This document shows positions 25,092 through 34,999 of a stretch of DNA of 64,000 nucleotides, in pieces. Source of the stretch: Anoplopoma fimbria (taxonomy: Eukaryota > Chordata > Actinopteri > Perciformes > Anoplopomatidae). A program made the translations under genes and the position numbers. The DNA lies in the NCBI RefSeq assembly GCF_027596085.1, contig NC_072451.1, positions 9,439,098 through 9,503,097 of the forward strand. The letters are read 5' to 3'. Every line of letters begins with the position of its first letter. Position 1 is the first letter of the stretch. The notes under the pieces are model-generated. The model saw nothing but the letters and a program-made list of their open reading frames with translations, ran no database searches and had not been told where the DNA came from.

Positions 25092-28000
25092 CTAGTTTTC
25101 ATACTGGATATCATATGCCAGGGGTCCATTAATGGCAAAGCCAAGGTAGAAAGAAACTTTTTCTGTGCTTGAACCACTTCTTATACCAGCAATTAAAGCT
25201 GGACGCACAGGGATTTTCAGTTTGCCATAATTGGCAAACACCTCTCCTTGTTCAGTCGTTCCACTGACTCTGTGAAGGCGGTTAATAATTGCTTTGTTTT
25301 TAAATATATCTCCATTCCGCCAAAGTTGCGACAAGGTATCACGGCGCATCTCTTTAAAATTCTCATCTAGTTGGCGTTTAGAAACAAGCCTCTTGAGTCC
25401 CTCTTCTTTCCCAAGGTAGAGGAGGGCAATAGTGTTCCTTATTCGAAATGATAAAAACAGGCGCTTCGATTTCCGAATTGCTCTCACATATGTCTCAATT
25501 TCTGTGTTTTCATGCCTAGGACTTGGCCAGAGTAACAGCATAGCCAGGTAGTATGGATCTGGGAAGGGATACTGAAGTCCTACTTCTTGGAGCGTTTTCA
25601 AAAGTAGAGTAGAGAGGTAGCTGTAACTCTTTACATGTTTAGATTTTCTTCTCAAAACGTAAAGAACTATGTTTGACAAAATGTAATTGATGGTTTCCTT
25701 TGTCTTTTGTTTTTGGTTGATAAGTTGTTGTTGTTGTAAGAATGCATAGCATTCTGTGATCTTCTCAATCTCCACGGCAGGATTGTCCAAAAGCTGAAGA
25801 ATTCCGGAAAATGTATCTGCATGTTTCTCTTCAAGAAACAATCTTCGCTCCTCAATAGCGATTTCCAAATTGAGATGAGGATGTTGTTCTTGTTTTATTT
25901 CCTCTGAAGTAGTGCAAAAAAGAGATACATACTTTTTAAAAAGTACACTGACAATCGAAAGAAAATCTAATTTAGAGGTGTTCGCTTTTATATTTGTGAA
26001 GTAAAAGACAAGAAGTTCGAAAATTTCTTTTACTTCAGATTTTAAACTCTGTAGAAAGTGTTCGTGTTCTTTGATTATCTCCACATATCTGTTGTTGAAC
26101 TCATTGTCCTTCTTATACACACTGGTGATTGGGATTGTTTTTTTCAGAAAACTCTGCAAGTACTTCTTCTTCATTGGATGATTTTCCTCAAAGAAGGGCA
26201 ATCTGCTCAATATCTCAAAGACCAGGAAGGCAATATCCAGCACCCCTACATAGCCATTAACATCATATGACTTTCTGGGATAGTCATCTGACTCATCATC
26301 AGCAGCTTCTGTCTCAGGTTTGTCATCTTCATTTGCCAGCTCTTGAGCCCTTTTAAATGCTGCAATAGCATTTTCTGCTATTTTAATGTTTGTTTTTAGG
26401 TCCTCTGGATTGCGTGAAGTTTCCTGCTTTTCTCTGTGGTTGTTAGATTTTAAATTGCTTTTGTGAATCTGCCCAATTGTGTCAAATGTGTATGGGTTTT
26501 GTCTGATGTTCTTGGCCTTTTCAGCCCATTGCAGAGCCTCTGGGAAGTCACTCTCCTTGATGTACAAATATCTCGCAAGGGCCTGAGGAATAGACGCACT
26601 TGTCACAAACCTGGATGATGCTTTCACAAAGATGTCTTGGACAGTTTGTCTCCCTTGATCTTGGTGGATTTTGCCTATAAGAGGAGAAAATGGTTCTCTC
26701 TCATCTCCATCTTTCTTGCGCTGCCTTTCAATCAACATTTGTTGAATAGAGAGCATGAATCTGTGTTTGACAACACCAATACTGAAGAACAGATCACAAT
26801 GAAGAATCTCCATAGTGATATCACTTACTTTTAGTAAGTAGCTTCTCTCCAACTCTTCCAGACATGCAGATGCTATGGAGTGATGAAGGATGCGGATTCC
26901 TTTGTATCCTCCCAAGTCTTCAACTGTGTCCATGATGAGAAAGTTTGAGTATGGCTCCATTCTGCCCATTATGCTGTCCCCCGACCATTGTATCATTTTC
27001 ATCCCCAGAAAATCTTTACAGAGGGAAAGAGAGATTTCTGATTCTGCCATATAAGTGTTAAGTAACACTAGAAAGGCAAACAGTCTGGCCTTATTTGAGC
27101 TGTAATCAAAGTTCTCCAGTGTGTTACGAGCAAGATCCTTGATGTACTTTTTGTCAAAGTTGCTCTTCATGATCATGAAGCTGTAAAAGTTTTCAGGTTT
27201 TTCATGAGTTTCTTGAAGTTCTTTGAGCTTCTTTTCAAACTCCTTCTGCTCTTCTTGTGTCAATGAAGCAGTTATGAATTGACTTTGTGCTGTGTTCTGC
27301 TGTTTGTATTGCTCCTTTGGGCTGTGGGATCGAACACAGTTAAGGATGATGACTTTGCAGTTTGGTGCGTCAACCACATTCATGTTTAAGCCATACTCTA
27401 CTGCTTTATGTATGCAGTTCACAAGTATGTGAGGATTCTCGGCTTCTTTTGAATCATCGACTAACAGCAAAACTGGAGATGGTTTCTCACTTTCAAGTTT
27501 CATGAGCGTACTGACTTGATTGGCAACTTCTTTCTTTGGCAGTGTGTTGTCCTTCAGTACAGCACACCTGAACTCTTGACGGAGATCCCACATCACATGC
27601 ATTGCTAAAGTGGTACCTCCACAGCCTGGATGATGAAACAGATTGAGTAGGGCACACATGTTTTTGGAATCCCTTAACTGAGACCTTATCATCTTCTTCA
27701 CATTTTCGTACTTGTCCCGTTTAACAAATGGCTTCTCTTTGTCTTTGTCACAGAAGTAGAAGTTCCACCATTTGACTTTGCCTCCTTTGTAGAATTCCTC
27801 CTCAACTCTGATTCTGTGGTCATGAAACTCTGAACTGTTTTCATCAATTGTGTTTTCACACTGATTCATACACAAAATATCCAGAGCTGCCAACAAGTCT
27901 TCATCCTTCTGCTTTAGAACAACAAAACTAGAACCAGAAGAGGGAAGCAACCTTTCGGATGACTGATTGAATGGTCCCAGTGCCATTACGGTTCCATTGA

Positions 28001-28702
28001 CCTCACTGAGGGTCAGATCATATATTGATCGTGGGTCGATGTCAGATTCACACTTTTCTTGTACAAGCTTCCGCCATTTCTCATACATGCCCTGAGATTC
28101 ACAAATAGTGATGATGCTTTCCTCTTTTGTGTGTTTGATGAAAGATTTGTAGATGTCAAAGATTGGGTCTTTTTCAGTGTCCACAGGTGAGAGTAAGAGG
28201 AAAATTATGAGACTTCCATTGTGTAAAAGAACGTCAGGGTTGCAAATAAATGAAACCAACTGCTCTACATCTCTGCAAGATTTCCTCAGCCAGTTTTTAT
28301 AGTCTAACTCCTTGTTTGACTCACCATCAAGGTCATGTCTGCCATTGCAGAAGACCCAGCTGGTGTGTTTGTAGAGGTTAAGGCCTTTTATCACTGTTTC
28401 AGTTTGTCCTTGATACTGTGATGGTGTATGCAGATTGGCCACCCTTGACTCTCTGTAGAAATGACACAATCCACCTTGAGCAACAGAGTTAGGGTCAAAG
28501 TCCAACACACAAAAGGGTTTCAGCTTATTCAAAAACAGAAGATACTCTACTTGTTCTGGACTACTCTTGTTGACAACAACAATAAATTGGTCATAGTTGT
28601 CCAGTGAGTTCCCACCGCAAGTTAACAGATTCTTAAGTTTTTCACCCTGGTTAGCTTCTTTCTTCAAAACGTCTTTCGAAAGACTCTGCTGTTCCAGTTG
28701 AC
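25092..28702 (-). other. samd9l: Large single exon: SIR2-like, P-loop NTPase, TPR-like and C-terminal SAMD9 core
   Basis: This 3611-base exon holds 1203 codons without a stop before TAG at 25094-25092. It starts at acceptor TTTACACAG at 28704-28703. Only about a dozen residues (QLEQQSLSKDV...) separate the PYD from the SAMD9 homology, which begins with GGNSLDNYDQFIVVV. Family markers include SRVANLHTPSQYQ, WVFCNGRHDLD, GGKVKWWNFYF, VKRDKYE, the Walker A GCGGTT and a hydrophobic Walker B ending DD. A long single core exon is also how mammalian SAMD9/SAMD9L are organised. Confidence 0.95.
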
Positions 28703-30336
28703 CTGTGTAAACAGTAAAATAGATGCATTATTGAGTAAAAGAAGACATTCAGAAAACAACATCTTAGGTAAAGGCTGGTTTTCTTATTGTCATTAAATCC
28801 AATGTAAAAAAAAGTAAAACCACAGTGTATTGTTGTGAGACTCTACCAGTTAAGATGTAAATCTTTAAAATCACTTCACAGAAATATATAGTCACAGTAA
28901 TTTCCTAAACCTCAGGTCAATATAGTTTTTTTCTCAAAAGTACAGTAAGAAATGCAGTGCAATTGTTGGGGACATTGTTTCAGTGGTTTTGGTCTTTGTT
29001 TATTTTAAGACTTAATTAAATGTGTCGATTAGAATGTGTCAACAAGCTAATATAAGAAACATTACTAAATAATGCAGACTATCAGCAGAATACAAAAATA
29101 ATGTATTTTCAAATGAATGCAACTTCACAAATTGAATAAATATCGGTTGTCTTACCCATTTTCTTTTCCAGCTGACGAGCAAGTTCTCGCTGATTGATTT
29201 CTTTTAGAATGTCTTTTGTGACCTGTAAAGCCTCCTTGCTTCCATAATGGTCAGTCATTAACTTAGTGGTGTCCATGGTGTCCTTGCCCTCCAGTTTACC
29301 TCGAGGAATAGGTCCATGCTTGGATTTACTGTATTCTTGTAAGTAGAAATTAAAATTCTTTAGGTCATCTTTTAGAAGGTTGTCTAGGGTTTTCTGGATC
29401 TCCACAGGGATCTTTAGTATGTCTGATGGGACTGTGCTCTGCAGGAAGAAACAGAAATAAATCTTAAGTGTCAACTTTACGAAGTTACCCGTGTCCATAT
29501 AAAATTTTAAAAAAAGTATTTGTGTGCTAACTAAATATTTGTATTGTATATCAAAATGATCTATACATGCTGGATACAAGAATGCATATACTACAAACAT
29601 ACTGTAGAGATTTTACCATATTAGCTCCTTGTCTCCCGGGTCCTAAGTCGTGTGGATTTGGCTGCTGATTTCCCTCCTTCTCTGAAACCATTTGGAATGG
29701 CAGCTGTGCCTTTTCAGATTCCCTTCCCACAATTTTGTCTGTTTTTGATTCAATTTTATATAAGGAATCTGGTTGTTTGATTGCTATGGCCTGAGCCAGA
29801 CACGATTCATGTTGAGTGGGTTCTGGAGATTCTTTTTGGTCTGTGCTAGTGTGAAGGATTGGTTGCAGTGTTAGCTCAGGTTTTTTGTTCAACTGACGGA
29901 GTTCTGCCAGAACCTTCACGGCAGGACCATTTTTCAAATCCAGATCCAGAAAATCCTGCTTTTTGAAGCAAACAAGGCAATCTCCAGACACATCTTCCTG
30001 TTGGAGTCGTTCTGCATATTTGCTATATAACCTAACATGCTGCAGTAACCACTGGTTTACTTGCTCCTTTGTCCAGTTTTTCACATATCCTGGGAACTGT
30101 GGTTCATGTTGTGATCCTTCTTTCAGACTTTCTAGATAAGATGTGATTTTTACAGCAGGACCATGCTTTATTTTTAATTCCAATATGTCTTTCTTTTCAA
30201 AGACAACTAAAATGTCTCCAGACACTTCCTCTTCAAAGAATTTGTCGGCATATGCCTCATGAACTTTGACCACTGTCATCAGCCACAGATGGACGTCTGC
30301 CTTGGTCCATTTTTCAATTGAGGGTGGCAGCTCCAT
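25092..30336 (-). CDS. samd9l: SAMD9/SAMD9L-like protein with tandem SAM domains and a PYD (3 coding exons)
   Basis: Coding exons on -: 30336-29617, 29438-29156 and 28702-25092. Donor and acceptor sites are canonical, phases are 0 and 1, and the joined frame gives 1537 residues, close to the ~1580 of mammalian SAMD9/SAMD9L. ATG at 30336 is chosen because the SAM domain starts at once after it. Order: SAM ~8-72, SAM ~85-150, polar linker to ~240, PYD ~245-330, SIR2-like ~345-600, P-loop NTPase with HHPGCGGTTLA at 691-701 and VLLLVDD at 745-751, TPR-like ~1030-1100, C-terminal OB-like segment (KLKIPVRPALIAGI...). Family members are interferon-linked cytosolic antiviral and growth-restricting factors. 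The AlbA_2 domain of the mammalian proteins is absent. The frame is intact, so the gene is probably functional. Confidence 0.95.
29156..29438 (-). other. samd9l: Exon encoding a pyrin (PYD/DAPIN) domain inside the SAMD9-like gene
   Basis: The 94-codon exon reads IQKTLDNLLKDDLKNFNFYL, then GPIPRGKLEGKDTMDTTKLM and ALQVTKDILKEINQRELARQ. This is the fish PYD layout: LxxLxxxDLKxFxxxL, IPxxxLE, DxxxLMxxxYG, AxxVTxxILxxINxxxLAxxL. It is a self-contained exon (phase 0 in, phase 1 out), which is how PYD exons are arranged in fish NLRs and other inflammasome genes. PYDs pair with PYDs of adaptors such as ASC. Family assignment is by motif; a death-fold relative is the only serious alternative. Confidence 0.85.
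29617..30336 (-). other. samd9l: Exon with two tandem SAM domains
   Basis: Two homologous halves are visible. WTKADVHLWL...FFEEEVSGDILVVF matches WTKEQVNQWL...LQQEDVSGDCLVCF, and LELKIKHGPAVKI matches LDLDLKNGPAVKV. The pattern W(T/S)xxxVxxWL ... GxxL ... DL.L..GPAxKI is the SAM fold of the SAMD9 N-terminus, duplicated here. A polar linker of about 90 residues with no fold follows. Donor ATG|GTAAAA at 29617/29616. Confidence 0.93.
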
Positions 30337-32907
30337 TGTTGAGCATCTCAATTTGGATTAACCTAAAGCGAGTTGAGTAAAAGATTAAAATGATGAAATA
30401 ATAGTAAGAAATCTAGTAAAAATGATGAAAACTGAAATGTGACAATAACAATGATGACCAAATGATCAAAATAAATTAAAGCTGCAAGCAGCGATGATCG
30501 GGCCCTCGCACTGCACACGTGGTGGGGTACCGGCGGGACGCAGGCTCAAGAGGCGGCGAACGCCTGCGACAATCGGACACCGCGTCCAATAGTTAGATGC
30601 ATACAAATACAGAAATTGAACAAATTACTGTAGCGGCCCCTATTGGATGAACGGAACGAAAATTTCAGGGCTTGTTCCAGGATGCGATGCTGACATATTC
30701 TGCAAGTTTCGTGATGATAGGCCAAACGGTTCTCAGGTGATGCCTGTTGTTGTACAAAGCCCCTGTTATGTTCACTGCTCCATATCTTGTAAACGCAATG
30801 AGATATCAACAAGATTTTTACAACTATTGATGATATTGATTGTGTGATAACACAGAGAAAGTTGGAAGCAATAGGACTCTGCATTTAGGATATGTATGCA
30901 AAAATGTGCATACAGATGGAACTGGATATGTGTGTAGAATTTCAAGTCAATCGGACTTACGGGATGAGGGCCGTGGCCTTTCAAAATCGGAATTTTGTAG
31001 GGGGCGCTATCGAGTCATGCCTTGTGGACAGATGCTGCAAATTCCGTGGTTATAGGTCAAATGGTATTTACGTTATGTGTATTGATGTAGGAAGCCACGC
31101 CCCTATCAAGTTCATTGGTCCATATATTCTAAACGAAATGAGATATCAACAAGCTTTTGATAATTTTTGATGACATTGATCCAATAATGATCCACAGGAC
31201 ATTTGGTGGAAATCAAACTAAGCGTTCAAGAGGAGTTTGCAAAAATGTGTTTTTCAGAAAATACAAAATGGTGGAAATTTTTGGTAGGCGGAGCTTAGGG
31301 TCCCAAGAGGATTATTTGTAGAGCTCATGGAGGTGCATAAGTGTGTGAAATTTCAAGTCAAATGGACTGGTGTCCGAATGAAAGTTTGTCATTTTCAGGC
31401 ATTTTAAGGCATTCAGGCCTCCTACAGAATTTATGCAATCGACTTCAAATTTGGTCAGGATGATCTTTAGAGCTTCATGATCAAATGTTACTAAAATGGT
31501 GAGTTTTGATCCAAGGACCTTGGCGTGGCGTGGCCACCAATTTGTGGCGGTCGCCATGAAAAAGGAAGTTGTTGTAACTCCAAGGTACATAGTCCAATCT
31601 GGCCAAAATCTCTTGTGCATGATGCTGGTTCAGGGCTGAATTCCAATGCAAAAAAAATCACAAAAGCATAGCGCCACCTACTGGCAAAAGGAAATGACAA
31701 GCTTTATACTTTGATGTACTGCCCCTAGCCAGTGAACCAAATCGACTTCAAATTTGGTAAGGAAAGCCTTAAGACCTTCTTGATGCATCATCCTAAATAT
31801 TGTTGGATTTCATTGAACCCCGTTGCCGTGGCAACGCTTTGTTCGCCATGAAAAAGGAAGTTGATTTTTCTGTGGCTTGGGATGCTCATGAACTCATGGA
31901 TCTTCTCACACGTGTAATAGGTGATGTAAATAAATATTTCGTATCAGATTTGTGCTTTGCCGTTTAAAATTGCCTCGATAGCGCCCCCTACAAATTTTCA
32001 AATAAGCTGCCCCAGCGCTACGTTTGACCTAGATGCATGAATTTTGGTAGGCGTATGTATCTCATGTGGACTTAAAAAAAAAGCCTCTTGGGACCATGGT
32101 CCAAACCAAACCGGAAGTCAGCCATTTAGATTTTTGTGTGCATTTTCGTCACTTTTTCGGCCATTTACAGGCGCTACACTTTGACGAACTCCTCCTAGGG
32201 AATTCATCAGATCCACTTCAAATTTGGTCAGTACAATCTAAAGACCTTAGTGATTAAAAGTTATCAAAGGTTTGTTGTTTCGCGGAATGCCGTTACCGTG
32301 GCGACGCGTTGTTCGCCATGAAAACGAAGGTGTTTTTAAAGGTCTAAAAATGCTTGAAACACAACCACAGTTGGCACACACAGTAAGAGTACAAAATGTA
32401 GTTGCCTGATATGATTTTAATGCATCAGAGTGAAAAGTCGTCTCGATAGCACCCCCTGCAAAATTTCGATTTTGAGAGGCTACGGCCCTCCGCCTGTATG
32501 TCCGATTGACTTGAAATTTTACACACATATCCAGTTCCATCTGCTCTACAAACCACTCACTCTAACTCTTAGGCTCTGCCTCCTAGATTTTCCGCCATTT
32601 TGAATTTTGTTAAAAACACATTTTTGCATACATATCCTAAATGAAAAAACCAAATAGGTCCCTAGTGCTGCATAAGAGGTAAGAAAACTGCTGTGCAGAG
32701 TAAGTTTGGAACTTGTTAATACAAACTATTTCATGTCCTGACAGACACCTCATGCTCTAATAATCCGTGTCTTAAATTACATTTCTAGCATTGGATCATT
32801 TAAAGCTATGTCTGTATAGGAGAAAAACAATATTATAACAGTGTGATTAAGTGGGTGACATAATGTCTGTCTCTGCCTCTGCTTCTATACCCTCTGCGGT
32901 TCTCCAG

Positions 32908-33027
32908 GTCAAAGTGTCTCTAGACAGTTTGATGGACATTCTAACCAGCCTATCAGATATCGGGGATTGTGTGGCCAGAGTTGAACACCTGCTAAAGGAA
33001 CTTAAAACACTGGAGGAGAAGGCTCTG
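32908..33027 (+). other. Exon-like open segment of 40 codons, unknown protein
   Basis: It is bounded by acceptor CTGCGGTTCTCCAG and donor CTG|GTAAAT, and reads VKVSLDSLMDILTSLSDIG and CVARVEHLLKELKTLEEKAL. The peptide has heptad-like leucine spacing, so a coiled coil is likely. The length is exactly 120 bases, phase 0 on both sides. It lies inside the insertion in the inverted-repeat element, on the strand opposite to the SAMD9-like gene, with a CA microsatellite after the donor. I do not recognise the parent protein. It may be a captured or stranded exon, or chance. Confidence 0.4.
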
Positions 33028-33035
33028 GTAAATCT

Positions 33036-33048
<13 letters not shown>

Positions 33049-33107
<59 letters not shown>
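33049..33107. repeat. (AC)n microsatellite
   Basis: Pure AC run of about 59 bases, preceded by a CTCTCT tract. Confidence 0.97.
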
Positions 33108-33110
<3 letters not shown>

Positions 33111-34004
33111 CTTAAGGTAATTTCAAGCAGTCAAAACCAAACATATACACTACTTCACCCTTGTATGATTTGTAACTAATTACTTTATTCTTAGCAATTA
33201 AATCATGTATTAATGCTTTATTTATCACATTCAAGTGATTTATAAAGAACAACTGATAAGTACAAGTCTCAGCATCCTTATCTTTTAGCTCTTTCGGTCA
33301 TCAGGAAAATCCTCCAATGTACCAAAATGAATTCATAAAAAAACAAATAGACATGCATGAGTCCTATTGCTTTAAAACTTTCTCTGTGTTATCACACAAT
33401 CAATATCGTCAATAGTTATACAAATCTTGTTGATATCTCATTGCGTTTACAAGATATGCAGCAGTGAACATAATAGGGGCTTTGTACAACAACAGGCATC
33501 ACCTGAGAACCGTTTGGCCTATCATCACGAAACTTGCAGAATATGTTGGCATCGCATCCTGGAACAAACCCTGAAATGTTCATTCCGTTCATCCAATAGG
33601 GTAATTTGTTCAATTTCTGTATTTGTATGCATCTAACTATTGGACGCGGTGTCCGATTGTCGCAGGCGTTCGCCGCCTCTTGAGCCCGCGTCCCGCCGGT
33701 TTCTGACGCGCACACAGTGCGAGGGCCCGATCATCGCTGCTTGCAGCTTTGATTTAGATTCTATTTGTATTCAGTTGGTTTAATAAAAACATGTAGTTGA
33801 GGAGGAGTTCAGAGGAGGATCAGAGAAGAAGAACAGACCACATCTCAGAAACTCTTCAGTCCTTATTTGATCTTTAGAAAGGAACCAAAGTGACTTTAGA
33901 GTTCAGTCTCACCAGAAGAAGTTACATAAATACTAGTTATTAATAATACTAGTAGACCAAAGAGTCCTTCAGGAGTCCCTCAGAGAAAAGAGTCGCTTAC
34001 TAAC

Positions 34005-34110
34005 CTTTAGATGAAGAGAAGAAGAAGCTGCGACATCACGAGCTGCAGAGTTAAACTAAAGTGAGAACAGGAAGGGAGCGGCCGTGGGAGGAGAGAGGAA
34101 ATGTTTTAAG
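34005..34110 (-). other. Possible non-coding first exon of the SAMD9-like gene
   Basis: On -, CTTCATCTAAAG ends in a strong donor GTTAGTAAG at 34004. It could pair with acceptor CGCTTTAG at 30364-30363, 26 bases before the start codon. The 5' end was not located. Transcript evidence is needed; the pairing is inference from splice-site quality and position. Confidence 0.35.
34053..34067 (+). promoter_or_regulatory. Weak ISRE/IRF-like site
   Basis: AAACTAAAGTGAGAA has three A-rich half-sites at the 2-base spacing of an interferon-stimulated response element, but the first two lack the usual G. It lies next to the possible first exon of the SAMD9-like gene, a family known to be interferon-induced. 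Confidence 0.3.
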
Positions 34111-34779
34111 AGACATGATACGTCCTTTCCTCTGTAGCGGCACATGAAGTGACGTCTGTTTCTGATGACGGCAGCACAGCTGGAGCTGCAGACAGCACAG
34201 CTGGATAAGTATCCTTTAAGGGTTTTAAAAAATATATGACTCCAAACACAAAAGACACATTATATCAACCACCCAAGACCACATTTATTAATATGTCCTG
34301 GATTGCAGATGATAAACTCTTTAGGAAAAGCAATACTAACAGAGATATGTGTTAATGCTAATTAACCCTTCAAATGCACTACAGTTCACTCAGTGCCATT
34401 CAGCAGCTGAATGTAGGACATCATTAGGTGTGTTGATAAACTACCAGCTGTAACTCATGACGTTTATGATAAAAAAAAATAAAGGTACCAGGCCTAAAGA
34501 AGTGTCAGACAAAAGATTTTCACTAAGAAAAAGAAGAAGATGTCCCTAAACGCTTTGCTGAGCGCTTAATTAATATATAATATGCTGCAGCACGAGCAGG
34601 AGCATTCAAGACGCAGAAGGGCGAATTTAAAGCATGCAATAGTGTGTTTAATAAAGGTATGCATCATACACACATCAAGTTTAATGCTGTATGAGTGGTT
34701 TCACAAATTAGAAGAATTAAATGTTATATAACTTGGAATCACAGTTTAGAAAAGCTAGGTGTGGGAAGTAACTATATAC

Positions 34780-34950
34780 AGGCTGGGGCGCCAGTCCATG
34801 GAGGCCATTTTGAGGATTCTGCCATCAAAGAACACACAAGGCTGGTTGGCACACGGCTCATCATACAGTGTGGTGTCCCGGGCCTTCAATGTTCCAAAGT
34901 CAACAGTCTGCAGACTGGCGCACACAGTGCGAGGGCCCGATCATCGCTGT
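34780..34950 (+). mobile_element. PIF/Harbinger-like transposase scrap joined to an inverted-repeat end
   Basis: Frame 34759-34971 reads GWLAHGSSYSVVSRAFNVPK then STVCRLAHTVRG. This resembles the helix-turn-helix part of Harbinger (HARBI1-type) transposases, where a SYxxVxxxFxVxxSTVxxxV pattern is usual. The sequence then runs directly into CAGTGCGAGGGCCCGATCAT, the same end found at about 33713-33733. It is a short dead fragment. The junction may reflect an insertion or a shared family. Confidence 0.5.
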
Positions 34951-34999
34951 TTTTATTTTTCAATGTTGTGAGTTTTTCAATGAAACAAAATGTAATTAA

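Larger units (their letters stand above)
30478..33750. mobile_element. 3.3-kb element with long imperfect inverted arms
   Basis: The left end AAAGCTGCAAGCAGCGATG at 30478 is matched by its reverse complement ending at 33750. The inverted match runs to about 30885 against 33353-33750, then resumes as 30886-31014 against about 32440-32650. The break is explained by foreign DNA at about 32655-33350. The middle (31015-32440) carries degenerate internal repeats: three versions of CGACTTCAAATTTGGT and three of CGCCATGAAAAAGGAAGTTG. No transposase was recognised. A clean target duplication was not seen. It lies upstream of the SAMD9-like ATG, probably in its 5' intron. Confidence 0.8.

Noticed and set aside
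32247..32540. A 97-codon frame on - resembling a peptide at 30892-31170
   Set aside because: The similarity comes from the two inverted arms of the same element, not from a protein family.
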